A stretch of DNA of 64,000 nucleotides from Thermococcus sp. (GTDB lineage Archaea > Methanobacteriota_B > Thermococci > Thermococcales > Thermococcaceae), in contig NZ_JALVUC010000003.1 in assembly GCF_027023865.1 (NCBI RefSeq), positions 1 to 64,000 of the forward strand, in the 5' to 3' direction. A program made the position numbers and the translations under genes. Under the pieces are notes generated by a model, which worked only from the letters and a program-made list of their open reading frames with translations, was not told where the DNA came from and made no database searches. Shown in pieces: positions 17,245 through 25,123 of this stretch (its first letter is position 1; every line of letters starts with the position of its first letter).

Positions 17245-18309
17245 TCAGGAGAGGAAGGGATAAAACTCCCTTATGAATCCTTTGGCTTTGTCCTCCCAGT
17301 TTGGATAGTAGTTGGGGTAGATGGCCTTCCCAATCTGCCATATCCCAATGACAATCCTTGGACTCCAGCGGAGGTAACTGCCCTTCCCCATGTCGGCCCT
17401 GAGGATTATTATGTGGCCCTCTCTGACGGCCTTTATCTGGTTCCACGCTTGGTTGGAGAGCATCGTCTCTTTGAGCTCCTTAACTTGGTCGTAGGGGGTA
17501 ACAGCGCTCGTAATGAGAATTACTACATCTGCATCCTTATAATTGGTGATTATCTTCTCCTCGTCCATGGGTACCCTAACGGGAGTGTAGCCGTTGAAGG
17601 TCAGGTTGACCATGTAATCCGCCCCGACGAGCCTTACCGCCTGTGCCAGAACGTCGTTCCCGTTGACGAGGTAGTACTTGCCCATTATTGGCTGTATCAT
17701 AATAACCTTCTTCCTATCCTCGTTCGGTATCTTGGCGGCTATAGCCTTTACTTCGCTCACCTGCTCGTTGAAGTACTTGGCGAACTCATCCGCCTTTTTC
17801 TCCTTTCCAAAGAGTTTTCCAAGCAGTTCTACAGTTTTGGGGATTTCTTCAAGCTTGTCCTCCCTTAGCATTACCACTGGAATCCCGTAGCTCGCCGATT
17901 TGTTGAGGAGCTCGTCGACGTTGTAGAATTTCTTGAGGTAAAGGTCTATTATAAGGTCGGGCTTTAACGCTAAGACCTTCTCCCAGTTCGTAACTCTTAA
18001 CATATTCCCGACGACCGTCTTGTTCTTAAGGCTTGAACTTAGGAATGCATCAGGCTTGGCATCTGCTGTAATCCCAACAACTTGGTTGGTCGCGTTGAGT
18101 AGCTGGGCTACTTCAAGGGCCGATGCGGAGAGTATAATTGCCCTCTGGACCGGAACCTCCACCGTCACGGTTCTCCCAACTAAGTCCTTGACGGTTATTT
18201 CCTTTGGTGTCGAGGTCGCCTTCTTTGGGGTGCTTGAACTCCCAATGCATCCTGCTGCTGCAACTGAAAACAACAAAACCCCTATTACCAAAAGTGCCTT
18301 CCACTTCAT
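17245..18309 (-). CDS. Iron-complex/haem-type ABC substrate-binding lipoprotein
   Basis: A 354-residue binding protein. The signal peptide ends in lipobox 'AAAGCIGSSS', followed by a Thr/Lys/Pro linker. The mature part has the standard opening 'ITVKDLVGRTVTVEVPV', then 'ALEVAQLLNATNQVVGIT' and 'WEKVLALKPDLIIDL'. The fold is TroA/BtuF (periplasmic-binding type III). It would capture ligand at the outer membrane face and pass it to the permease at 15413. Gaps to the radical SAM gene (9 bases) and to its leaderless paralogue (21 bases) place it in the same operon. Confidence 0.92.
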   Translation of the reverse strand: MKWKALLVIGVLLFSVAAAGCIGSSSTPKKATSTPKEITVKDLVGRTVTVEVPVQRAIILSASALEVAQLLNATNQVVGITADAKPDAFLSSSLKNKTVVGNMLRVTNWEKVLALKPDLIIDLYLKKFYNVDELLNKSASYGIPVVMLREDKLEEIPKTVELLGKLFGKEKKADEFAKYFNEQVSEVKAIAAKIPNEDRKKVIMIQPIMGKYYLVNGNDVLAQAVRLVGADYMVNLTFNGYTPVRVPMDEEKIITNYKDADVVILITSAVTPYDQVKELKETMLSNQAWNQIKAVREGHIIILRADMGKGSYLRWSPRIVIGIWQIGKAIYPNYYPNWEDKAKGFIREFYPFLS

Positions 18310-18318
18310 ACTCCCACC

Positions 18319-19524
18319 TCACACCGGTTTTTGCTTTCCGAAAGTTCCAATTGGAAGGGTAAGAGCGAGTTCTTTGGCAAGTTGGAGGTATGAACCCGGC
18401 TCGTAGGGACAGGCGGGGTCTTCGGTAAGGGGGTCGATGTGGTATGCGTAGGCCCTTGCCCTGCTCCCGCCACAGATGTCCCTGAACTCACACATTCCGC
18501 ATCTCCCTTTGAACTCTGCAGAGCGGAGCTTCTTCATGAGTTCTGAATTCTGGTAAATCTCGACGAGACCTTTCTCCCTCACATTGCCCGCACTGTACGG
18601 AAGGAAACCGCTCGGGTAAACGTTACCATTGTATGAGATGAAGACTATTCCCTTCCCGTCGCGCGTTCCCATCGTCTGTGCCCTCGCTTCGTTGCCTTCC
18701 CCGAGCAACTCGACCAGCCTCTTCTTAAGCCTGAAGTAAAGCTCCCCTGGCTTTAGAGTTTCATCCGGGTTGATGCCCTTCTCCTCCAGGGCCTTCCTCA
18801 TTATCGCAACCCTTCTGAACATAGGCCCTTCAGTTGTCCTAACAAGAATGTGCTTTGATGCTTCATAGAGGAAGTGGGTTACGTCTTCCCATTCCTCCGG
18901 CTTGAGGTCGCTTTCGAAGTTACCCCTTCCGGTTGGGACGAGGTAGAAGACCTCCCATATTTCGACGCCCAGCTCTTTGAGAAGTTTAACCATCTCAGGA
19001 AGGCCCTCAACGGTCTCACGCATAACGACGGTGTTCACCTGAACGGCAACGTCCCTCTTGAGGAACTCCTTTATCGCCCAGACGGTTCTCTCCCACGTTC
19101 CTTTGATGCCCCTTATATCGTCGTGGACATCCGGGAAGGGACTGTCGAGACTTATGCTAACTGCTTTAACGCCGTGTTTTACGATCTTCTCTATTGTTTC
19201 TTCCGTGAGGAGCGGAGTGACGGCGGGAGCGAGGCCGACGCGGATGCCCCTCTCAACCGCGTGGTCAATTAGTTCGAAGATATCGTTTCTCATGAGCGGG
19301 TCTCCGCCGGTGAGGATGAGAATTGGATAGGGCCTTCCGAAGTCGGTTAGTGAGTCAATGAGTTTCTTCCCTTCCTCGGTTGTCAACTCGCCGGGAAGTG
19401 CTTGGAGAATCGCCTCGGCGCGGCAGTGCTTGCACTTGAGCTGACAGGCTTTCGTCGTCTCCCAGAATACGAGGACTGGCTTTTCATTATATGGCCAAGA
19501 ACTGTGAGATTTGCCTCGGTGCAT
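18319..19524 (-). CDS. Radical SAM/SPASM protein related to AhbD (TIGR04053-like)
   Basis: A 401-residue radical SAM enzyme. The SAM cluster motif is 'CQLKCKHC', after 'KPVLVFWETTKA'. 'GGDPLMR' follows, and the C-terminal SPASM-type region is 'CGMCEFRDICGGSRARAYA' with a last Cys in 'DPACPYEPGS'. AhbD, its relative, converts Fe-coproporphyrin III to haem b. AhbD has Cys where this protein has Ser in 'CGGSRARA', and the present sequence looks closest to the TIGR04053 group, whose reaction is less certain. It is the first gene of the 12-gene operon, with ATG 19524 after GGTGGTC. Near a ferrochelatase and a cytochrome bd it is a strong candidate for the last haem step. Confidence 0.85.
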   Translation of the reverse strand: MHRGKSHSSWPYNEKPVLVFWETTKACQLKCKHCRAEAILQALPGELTTEEGKKLIDSLTDFGRPYPILILTGGDPLMRNDIFELIDHAVERGIRVGLAPAVTPLLTEETIEKIVKHGVKAVSISLDSPFPDVHDDIRGIKGTWERTVWAIKEFLKRDVAVQVNTVVMRETVEGLPEMVKLLKELGVEIWEVFYLVPTGRGNFESDLKPEEWEDVTHFLYEASKHILVRTTEGPMFRRVAIMRKALEEKGINPDETLKPGELYFRLKKRLVELLGEGNEARAQTMGTRDGKGIVFISYNGNVYPSGFLPYSAGNVREKGLVEIYQNSELMKKLRSAEFKGRCGMCEFRDICGGSRARAYAYHIDPLTEDPACPYEPGSYLQLAKELALTLPIGTFGKQKPV

Positions 19525-19538
19525 TTCGACCACCGTCT

Positions 19539-19562
19539 CTTAGGTTATCATAATGAACTTAG
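19539..19562. promoter_or_regulatory. Operator-like dyad at the start of the haem/quinone operon
   Basis: A 24-base imperfect dyad, beginning CTTAGGTTAT and ending TGAACTTAG, covers the expected transcription start. By my count 16 of 24 positions agree with its own reverse complement. The left half TTAGGTTA matches the DtxR-family half-site in all eight positions. Confidence 0.4.
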
Positions 19563-19568
19563 AAACAT

Positions 19569-19584
19569 CGAATTATAAACCTTT
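19569..19584 (-). promoter_or_regulatory. Promoter of the 12-gene haem/quinone operon
   Basis: Minus-strand 'AAAGGTTTATAATTCG' is a strong BRE/TATA pair about 45 bases before ATG 19524. No other convincing promoter or gap is visible down to 8717, so the operon is about 10.8 kb. Confidence 0.7.
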
Positions 19585-19623
19585 CCCCTCAGAAGTTCGA
19601 AATTCAAATGTAAAAGAAAAGGG

Positions 19624-20619
19624 TTAATAATAGCCCTTCGCCTCGGTGACCTTCCCTCCGAACATCTTGTAGACGTAGAGGGTGTAAGCCATGATGATTA
19701 TTGCTAGGATTACTGAGACTCCAAGAACTGCCTGAAGCGTCAGCGGCGATGCAGCGAGGGCGTGGATGCTGAGCTTGAAGGTGGGGTCGATGGTAGAAAT
19801 GACCCAGTAAGGATACATGCTGTAGTAAACGAGGTAGACCACCAGCGGGAAGGCCAGCCAGCTGAGGTAGAACGCTCCCCTTTCGGACCCCTTCTTGATT
19901 AGGTAGGCATCCACGAAGGCCGCTATTAGGATTATCAACGTCAGTGTAAGCCCAAGCGGGGTCAGTGCTCTACTGAACCTCAGCGGTGCCCAGACCTTCA
20001 TGCCGATTACCGTGAGCAGAAGAAAGACCACCATGAGGACCCAGAAGTCAAAGGCAAGCTTTCTCATCCGCTCCTGGAGCCTGCCCGTTGTCTTGTAGAC
20101 CGCCCAGTTGGCCCCGTGCCACATCACAGCGAAGAGCACGAAGAGGCCCACTATGAGCGGGAACGGTCTGAAGAGCGTCAGGAGCGAGCCGTGGAAGCCG
20201 CTTGCATCTATGGGGATGCCTTGGATGAGGTTGCCAACTATGATGCCGAGGATCAGTGCTATGAGGGCACTGACTGTGGCGAAGAGGTAGTCCCAGGTTC
20301 TCTTGTATTTGTTCCTGAACTCAAAGCTGACCGCTCTGAAGATGAACATGAACGCCAGCAGCCAGACCGCGAGATAGAACGTGCTGAAGAGTGTCGCGTA
20401 GAGGGCGGGCCACATTGCGAACAGCCCGGCTCCCCACGTGATGAACCATACCTCGTTGCCGTCCCAGACAGGGGCCATGGTGTTCACTAAAACGTCCCTG
20501 TCCTTTTGGTCCCTAACGAAGGGGAGCAGGCTTCCAAGGCCGAGGTCAAAGCCGTCGAATGCCAGATACATTCCAAGGAGGAACGCTGAAAAGTAAAACC
20601 AGGCAGTCGCGTAGTCCAT
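19624..20619 (-). CDS. cydB: Cytochrome bd quinol oxidase subunit II
   Basis: A 331-residue membrane protein with about eight to nine segments. Typical CydB motifs are 'AFDGFDLGLG', 'APVWDGNEVWFITWG' and 'FRAVSFEFR'. Subunit II pairs with CydA and helps form the O2 and proton pathway. The start ATG 20619 overlaps the cydA stop (TGATG), so the two are translationally coupled. The gene ends about 40 bases from the promoter of the haem/quinone operon, which reads the same way. Confidence 0.95.
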   Translation of the reverse strand: MDYATAWFYFSAFLLGMYLAFDGFDLGLGSLLPFVRDQKDRDVLVNTMAPVWDGNEVWFITWGAGLFAMWPALYATLFSTFYLAVWLLAFMFIFRAVSFEFRNKYKRTWDYLFATVSALIALILGIIVGNLIQGIPIDASGFHGSLLTLFRPFPLIVGLFVLFAVMWHGANWAVYKTTGRLQERMRKLAFDFWVLMVVFLLLTVIGMKVWAPLRFSRALTPLGLTLTLIILIAAFVDAYLIKKGSERGAFYLSWLAFPLVVYLVYYSMYPYWVISTIDPTFKLSIHALAASPLTLQAVLGVSVILAIIIMAYTLYVYKMFGGKVTEAKGYY

Positions 20620-22148
20620 CACTGACCACCCCCTGCGGCGCTAACCGCTGGAGCGGGCGTTGACTTGGAGGTGGGATCGCCCTCAACAGGCTCAGGTCCC
20701 TCCCTGACGAGCTTCTTGACGAAGTGGAGCCAGATGTAGAACAGCAGCAGGTAGACCGTCACGAAGCCGATTAGGGTTATCAACACGCTGGTAGCTGAGA
20801 TGTTTGAAGAGACACCGTTTCTGACGGTTACCATGCCCCAGACCATCCAGGGCTGCCTTCCAACCTCGTGGGTGAACCAGCCCGCCTCACCGGCCAGCCA
20901 CGGGAGTGGGAGCGTAACTACGAGCACCTTGAGGAACCATCTGGCATCGTAGAGTTTGCCGAGGAGGAGTAGGAGAACTCCAAGGCCGCCTATTGCTATG
21001 AAGAGCGTTCCAAGGCCGACCATGACGCGGTAGGCATAGAACATGAAGGCAACGGGTACTGACTTCTCAAGGACCTGAACCATCTTCTGGTTGGCGTTCG
21101 GGTCGTTCGGGTTGATGCCGTAGGCCTTCATTATGCTGTCAACCACCTGCTTCTTGACTTTCTCGTTCGCGTAGTTCGGGTTGTTGAGCACTTCATGGTA
21201 CCAGACGTATTCAGCCGCGTCGTGCAGTCCGAGGACCTTTGCGTTCCAGTTACCAAAGGCGAGCCAGCTCAGCATCTTTGGAATCTCTATCGCGTACTTT
21301 ATCTGCTGGTTCTTTTCGTCGACGATGCCGAAGACCACCATGGGCGCACCGACGGTCGTGTGGTAGAGACCCTCGTCCGCAGCCAGCTTCGTCGGCTGGT
21401 ACTGGGCTATAACCCTGCCCTCCTCGTGACCGGTTGGATAAAGCTGGATAACGGAGCTTATCGCTAGGACGACTATACCTATCGCAACGGCGCTTTTTGC
21501 AACCTGAACGTGCTTCTTCTTGAGGAGATAGTAGGCACCAACGGCCGCAACGATGTACGCTCCAGTTATTATTGCGGAGTTAATGGTGTGGGTGTACTGG
21601 GAAACCAAGAGTGGGTTGAAAACGGCCTTCATGAAGTTGGTGAGTTCGGCCCTCGGTCCGAGGGGGGTGTTCTTGATGATGTAAGCGGTTGGGGTCTGCT
21701 GCCAGCTGTTGGCTATGAGAATCCAGAGACCTGAAAGCGCTGAACCTAAAGAGACGAAAAATGCCGCAATCCAGCTTATGACCCTTGGGAGCCTGTCCAT
21801 GCCGAAGAGCAGGACGCCAAGGAACGTTGATTCAAGGGCGAAGGCAAAGAGTCCCTCGAGCATCAGCGGCGGGCCGAAGATCGAGCCAACGAACATCGAG
21901 TAGTTCGCCCAGTTGGCACCGAACTCGAACTCCATGACGATTCCAGTTGGAACACCGAGGACGAAGAACACTCCTAGCCACTTGCTGAAGAACTTTGCGG
22001 CTTTGTACCACTGTTCTTCGTTGGTTATCACTGCCATGGTCCACAGCAGGAACACCATGAAGCCTATTCCTATGCTTGCGGGCACAAAAATCCAATGGTA
22101 ACCCGCGGTGAGTGCAAACTGAATCCTTGAAAGCGTTACCGGGTCCAT
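20619..22148 (-). CDS. cydA: Cytochrome bd quinol oxidase subunit I
   Basis: A 509-residue membrane protein. The key residues known from E. coli CydA can all be placed: His18 (haem b595 ligand), Glu98 and Glu106 in 'EGLFAFALESTF', His187 in 'QYTHTIN' and Met376 in 'YRVMVGLG' (haem b558 ligands). The quinol-loop residues Lys254 and Glu259 fall in 'QPTKLAADEG', and the 'GRQPW' signature is at 430-434. This is therefore a complete quinol-oxidising subunit, not a distant relative. The C-terminus carries a Pro/Ala/Ser-rich tail. ATG 22148 follows GGAGGTGA. With CydB it oxidises quinol at the membrane and reduces O2 to water. Confidence 0.96.
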   Translation of the reverse strand: MDPVTLSRIQFALTAGYHWIFVPASIGIGFMVFLLWTMAVITNEEQWYKAAKFFSKWLGVFFVLGVPTGIVMEFEFGANWANYSMFVGSIFGPPLMLEGLFAFALESTFLGVLLFGMDRLPRVISWIAAFFVSLGSALSGLWILIANSWQQTPTAYIIKNTPLGPRAELTNFMKAVFNPLLVSQYTHTINSAIITGAYIVAAVGAYYLLKKKHVQVAKSAVAIGIVVLAISSVIQLYPTGHEEGRVIAQYQPTKLAADEGLYHTTVGAPMVVFGIVDEKNQQIKYAIEIPKMLSWLAFGNWNAKVLGLHDAAEYVWYHEVLNNPNYANEKVKKQVVDSIMKAYGINPNDPNANQKMVQVLEKSVPVAFMFYAYRVMVGLGTLFIAIGGLGVLLLLLGKLYDARWFLKVLVVTLPLPWLAGEAGWFTHEVGRQPWMVWGMVTVRNGVSSNISATSVLITLIGFVTVYLLLFYIWLHFVKKLVREGPEPVEGDPTSKSTPAPAVSAAGGGQ

Positions 22149-22196
22149 TCTACGTCACCTCCAGGTTTGCCCCTCAAACTTTCAATACCTACATAC

Positions 22197-22215
22197 AAAC
22201 TTATAATGTTTTCGG
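22197..22215 (-). promoter_or_regulatory. cydAB promoter
   Basis: Minus-strand 'CCGAAAACATTATAAGTTT' is a BRE/TATA pair about 50 bases before the cydA start. It gives cydAB its own promoter, separate from the small gene upstream. Confidence 0.6.
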
Positions 22216-22264
22216 GTACCATAAATGGGTTCATCGACGAAAAACGAAAAATTTGGAAGAGGAA

Positions 22265-22468
22265 CTAGCTTCTGACCTTCGGCTTCGTGAAGAATCCTTC
22301 GCCGTGAACTTCCGCTTCGTAGAGGACGAAGCCCACGGTAAAGAGCATCCCTGCGATTATCCATACAACGCTGTGCGCCAGGAATGCTATCAACACGAAC
22401 AGCAGTGTCAGGGTTATAGCCGCGAGACCGTAGAGCACTTCCCTCCCGGTTTCAATTTCCACCGTCAT
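22265..22468 (-). CDS. Small two-helix membrane protein upstream of cydAB
   Basis: A 67-residue protein with two hydrophobic segments ('VLYGLAAITLTLLFVLIAFL' and 'WIIAGMLFTVGFVLY') and a charged C-terminus. ATG 22468 follows GGTGATG and a strong promoter lies at 22501-22518, so it looks real despite its size. It precedes cydA by 116 bases in the same direction. Cytochrome bd of bacteria uses small single-helix subunits (CydX/CydH); this protein does not resemble them closely, but it could be an accessory subunit or assembly factor. I do not recognise a family. Confidence 0.65.
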   Translation of the reverse strand: MTVEIETGREVLYGLAAITLTLLFVLIAFLAHSVVWIIAGMLFTVGFVLYEAEVHGEGFFTKPKVRS

Positions 22469-22500
22469 GGCGCATCACCGTCTGATTTTTTCGTCTTATG

Positions 22501-22518
22501 TTCTTATATAAATTTCGG
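22501..22518 (-). promoter_or_regulatory. Promoter of the small gene upstream of cydAB
   Basis: Minus-strand 'CCGAAATTTATATAAGAA' is a strong BRE/TATA pair about 35 bases before ATG 22468. Confidence 0.65.
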
Positions 22519-22521
22519 CCA

Positions 22522-22541
22522 TTAGGGGTTCCAAACCCTAA
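22522..22541. promoter_or_regulatory. Central dyad between the divergent respiratory promoters
   Basis: TTAGGGGTTCCAAACCCTAA is an inverted repeat (TTAGGG...CCCTAA) placed between the BRE elements of the two divergent promoters. Its ends resemble DtxR-type half-sites. A regulator bound here could act on both sides. Confidence 0.4.
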
Positions 22542-22550
22542 AGGTGCGAG

Positions 22551-22570
22551 AATCAAAAGGGTTAAATACC
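22551..22570 (+). promoter_or_regulatory. Promoter of the quinone-reductase/ferrochelatase operon
   Basis: 'AATCAAAAGGGTTAAATACC' is a BRE/TATA pair about 50 bases before ATG 22620. Six genes follow with gaps under 30 bases or overlaps. Confidence 0.65.
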
Positions 22571-22579
22571 CCAAACTTC

Positions 22580-22607
22580 CTAACTCAGTTAGACCATCCT
22601 AACTGAG
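22580..22607. promoter_or_regulatory. Operator array over the transcription start of the quinone-reductase operon
   Basis: A perfect 13-base palindrome CTAACTCAGTTAG (22580-22592) is followed by another half-site. CTCAGTTAG (22584-22592) and CTAACTGAG (22599-22607) are also exact 9-base arms around a 6-base spacer. The half-site AGTTAG/CTAACT is close to the motif at 27424-27442. Confidence 0.5.
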
Positions 22608-22619
22608 GGAGGTGCAGGC

Positions 22620-23768
22620 ATGACCAAAGTTCTGATACTCGGCGGAGGAACCGCTGGATTGGTGGCTGGAAGGTATCTAAAGGCCGAGGCCGAGCGGCTC
22701 GGTCTGGAAGTGGACGTTACTATGGTAACTGCAAGCGACAGACACTACATGCCCCCATTATTTATGGAGATCGCGCTTGGTTCTGCGGAGCCCCATGAAA
22801 CCTGGGCGCCGATAAAGAACGCCGAAAAGGTATACGGCTTCAAAGTTGACATCGGCAGGGCTACCGAGATAGATCTGTCAAACAGACAGGTGAAGACTGA
22901 AAACGGCAAGGTCTACGACTACGACTACCTCTTCCTTGGCCTCGGCGTGGAGTACGTTTGGGACAAGTATAAAGGCATGAGCGAGTACGGCTACCATAAC
23001 TACACCCTTGAGGGGGCGCTTGAGCTTCACAAAGCCCTTTCGGAATTCAAGGGCGGGAAGGTAGTCATCTACACTCCAGAGGTACCACACCGCTGCGGAA
23101 TCTACCCCTACGAGATGAGCCTTAACCTCAGGATGTACTTCGAGCACCGCGGAATTGAGGGTGTTGAGATAACCGTCATCCATCCAGACAAGAGGCCCGG
23201 AATTGGCCTCGGGCCAAACCTGGTGAGGTTCTTCGAGAGGGAGATGGAGAAGGCCAACGTGAAGTTCATATCCAACGAGGGGCATGTTGAGATAACTTCC
23301 AATAAGGTAGTAACAAAGAACGCCGAGGTTGACTACGACCTCCTCATCAAAGTTCCGCCGATAGCGATTCCAGACATCCTGGCGTTCATGGCTGACGATA
23401 AAGACCCGCGCTGGGCGAAAGTGAAGGGACCCGACTTCCGCTATCCGGGATACGACGAGGTTTACATCGTCAGCGAGGCGAGCATGCCGCCTCTCGGGCT
23501 TCTAACTGCGGGAGTTCCGCTCCACAACGCTTCGATTGTAGCGGCCACCAGCATACTCCACTGGATACACGGTGGCTATCCGGTGGCTGAATACGCCCCG
23601 ACGATGTGTCTTGGCCACGGCTACAACACGGGCTTCTCCGGAAACTGCGAGTTTGAATGGAAGGGCGATAAGTATAAGCACGAGTGCTATCTACTCTTCA
23701 AGAGCCCACTCGTGAGGCTGATGAAGGACTCCTTCTATAGGGGATGGCTTGACAGCTTGAGGGTGTGA
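22620..23768 (+). CDS. Sulfide:quinone oxidoreductase-like FAD flavoprotein
   Basis: A 382-residue two-dinucleotide-fold flavoprotein. The FAD loop is 'ILGGGTAGLVAGRYL'. 'YDYLFLGLGVEYVWDKY' marks the second nucleotide region, and 'PLGLLTAGVPLHNASIVAAT' lies near the C-terminal quinone side. A Cys in 'VPHRCGIYPYE' fits the position of a catalytic SQR cysteine, and more Cys residues occur in 'PTMCLGHGY' and 'SGNCEFEW', but the full SQR triad cannot be fixed by eye. It may oxidise sulfide, NAD(P)H or another donor and reduce quinone. ATG 22620 follows GGAGGTGC. The DUF1641 partner follows, as seen with SQR-type genes in other archaea. Confidence 0.8.
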   Translation: MTKVLILGGGTAGLVAGRYLKAEAERLGLEVDVTMVTASDRHYMPPLFMEIALGSAEPHETWAPIKNAEKVYGFKVDIGRATEIDLSNRQVKTENGKVYDYDYLFLGLGVEYVWDKYKGMSEYGYHNYTLEGALELHKALSEFKGGKVVIYTPEVPHRCGIYPYEMSLNLRMYFEHRGIEGVEITVIHPDKRPGIGLGPNLVRFFEREMEKANVKFISNEGHVEITSNKVVTKNAEVDYDLLIKVPPIAIPDILAFMADDKDPRWAKVKGPDFRYPGYDEVYIVSEASMPPLGLLTAGVPLHNASIVAATSILHWIHGGYPVAEYAPTMCLGHGYNTGFSGNCEFEWKGDKYKHECYLLFKSPLVRLMKDSFYRGWLDSLRV

Positions 23769-23778
23769 GGTGGTGAAG

Positions 23779-24201
23779 ATGAGCGAGCTTACTCTTACCC
23801 CGGAGGAGGTTATTGCCATTAAAGAGATGGCCGAGGTTGCTTTGGCTCTCAAGAAGGGCGGTACACTGGGCATGCTCAAGTCCATGGCCGAGAACGGTGA
23901 CAAGCTCCTTGAGACAATAGCCGAGGAGAAGGCAGTCCTCAGGCTTGCGGGCATTGGAAACGCCGCACTTGAACCGGTCAGAGAGATAGAGACCGAGGAG
24001 GTAGAGAAGATACAGGTAAATACAGAGGAACTCGTGGAAGCGTTCCTCAAGGCTTTAGCCAAGACCGATCCAAAGGATGCTCCAAGGGTCGGCGTGACCT
24101 CGGCTCTGGGTTACCTCCGCGACGAGGACGTTCAGAAGGGACTTGGCCTCCTCTTAATCCTCGCCAAGAACCTTGGAGCGGCTTTAAACGGTACGCTCTG
24201 A
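23779..24201 (+). CDS. DUF1641-family protein
   Basis: A 140-residue helical, acidic protein. The C-terminal 'LGYLRDEDVQKGLGLLLILAKNLG' stretch (part: DEDVQKGLGLLLILAKNLG) is typical of DUF1641 proteins, which are often encoded next to SQR-like or formate-dehydrogenase flavoproteins. Its role is unknown; membrane attachment or a subunit function for the flavoprotein is plausible. ATG 23779 follows GAGGTGGTGA, ten bases after the flavoprotein stop. Confidence 0.75.
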   Translation: MSELTLTPEEVIAIKEMAEVALALKKGGTLGMLKSMAENGDKLLETIAEEKAVLRLAGIGNAALEPVREIETEEVEKIQVNTEELVEAFLKALAKTDPKDAPRVGVTSALGYLRDEDVQKGLGLLLILAKNLGAALNGTL

Positions 24202-24229
24202 CCCTTCCTTTCCTTTCGGAGGTGGTAGC

Positions 24230-25123
24230 TTGAGGGTTCTCTTCACCTACATGGGCGCTCCCACCGAACCGGATGAAATCGAGGACTTCATATTCCGCTT
24301 TCTCTATGACATAAAGCACCACATAGGTTTGGACGTTCCCGGCGCTAGGGCGATAATCAAGGGGATAGCGAAGGCGAGGGCGAGGCAGGTTAGGGAGCAC
24401 TACGCGTTCATGGGCGGGAAAAGTCCTCTCGTCGAGTATATGGAGGAGATAGCAAAGGCTGTGAGTGAAAAGACCGGCCACGAGATAAGACTCGGCATGT
24501 GCTACTCAAAACCCCTTTTGGAAGAACTTAATTGGGACTTCGACTTAATATTCCCGCTCTACCAAGTCTACTCAAGCTCAACCACGGAGCGCTGTCTGGT
24601 CAGGATAAGGGAGCTTTTTGGCGAGAAGCCCTACGTTAAGGAATGGTGGGACAATGAGAAGTTCGTCCGCTGGGTTCAGGGGAATATTAAGACCGGGCTG
24701 AAGGAGAGCGGTTTTGAAGAGCCTTACGTTATCCTCAGCGTCCATAGTTTGCCGAAGAGGGTAATCGAGGAAGGCGACCCCTACGAGAAGAGCCACAGGA
24801 GACTCGCCGAAAGGGTCATGAAAGCCTTTGACCTTCCATGGGAAATCGCATTCCAGAGCAAGTTTGGAAAAGGTGAGTGGCTTGGACCGGAAGTCCCTGA
24901 TGTATTGGAGAAGCTCAAATTGGAGGAAGTTAATGAGGTTTTGATTTACCCGCTCAGCTTCCTCGTTGAGAACGTTGAGACGCTCTACGAGCTTGATGTG
25001 GAATATAAAGAGGTCGCGGATAGGCTCGGCCTGAGATACTACCGGGTCGGGCTAAACCACCGCGACCCGCTCCTGAGTGAGGCAATAGTGGAGGTGATTG
25101 AGAATGCCGGTAACGAAAACTGA
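24230..25123 (+). CDS. hemH: Ferrochelatase
   Basis: A 297-residue ferrochelatase. The catalytic His172 is in 'ILSVHSLPKRVIEEGDPY' and the conserved acidic residue, Glu250, is in 'LVENVETLYELD'. 'YQVYSSSTTERCLVRI' matches the substrate-cleft region. No membrane helix is seen. The enzyme inserts Fe(II) into protoporphyrin or coproporphyrin. The start is TTG 24230 after GGAGGTGGT, the only start that keeps the family N-terminus. None of the early haem genes are in the window, so the porphyrin is probably imported or made by genes elsewhere. Placement behind a quinone reductase ties it to the cytochrome bd nearby. Confidence 0.92.
   Translation: MRVLFTYMGAPTEPDEIEDFIFRFLYDIKHHIGLDVPGARAIIKGIAKARARQVREHYAFMGGKSPLVEYMEEIAKAVSEKTGHEIRLGMCYSKPLLEELNWDFDLIFPLYQVYSSSTTERCLVRIRELFGEKPYVKEWWDNEKFVRWVQGNIKTGLKESGFEEPYVILSVHSLPKRVIEEGDPYEKSHRRLAERVMKAFDLPWEIAFQSKFGKGEWLGPEVPDVLEKLKLEEVNEVLIYPLSFLVENVETLYELDVEYKEVADRLGLRYYRVGLNHRDPLLSEAIVEVIENAGNEN

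Noticed and set aside
16996-17868. A 290-codon plus-strand frame across the two binding-protein genes.
   Set aside because: It spans the boundary of two well-supported minus-strand genes and shows no domain.
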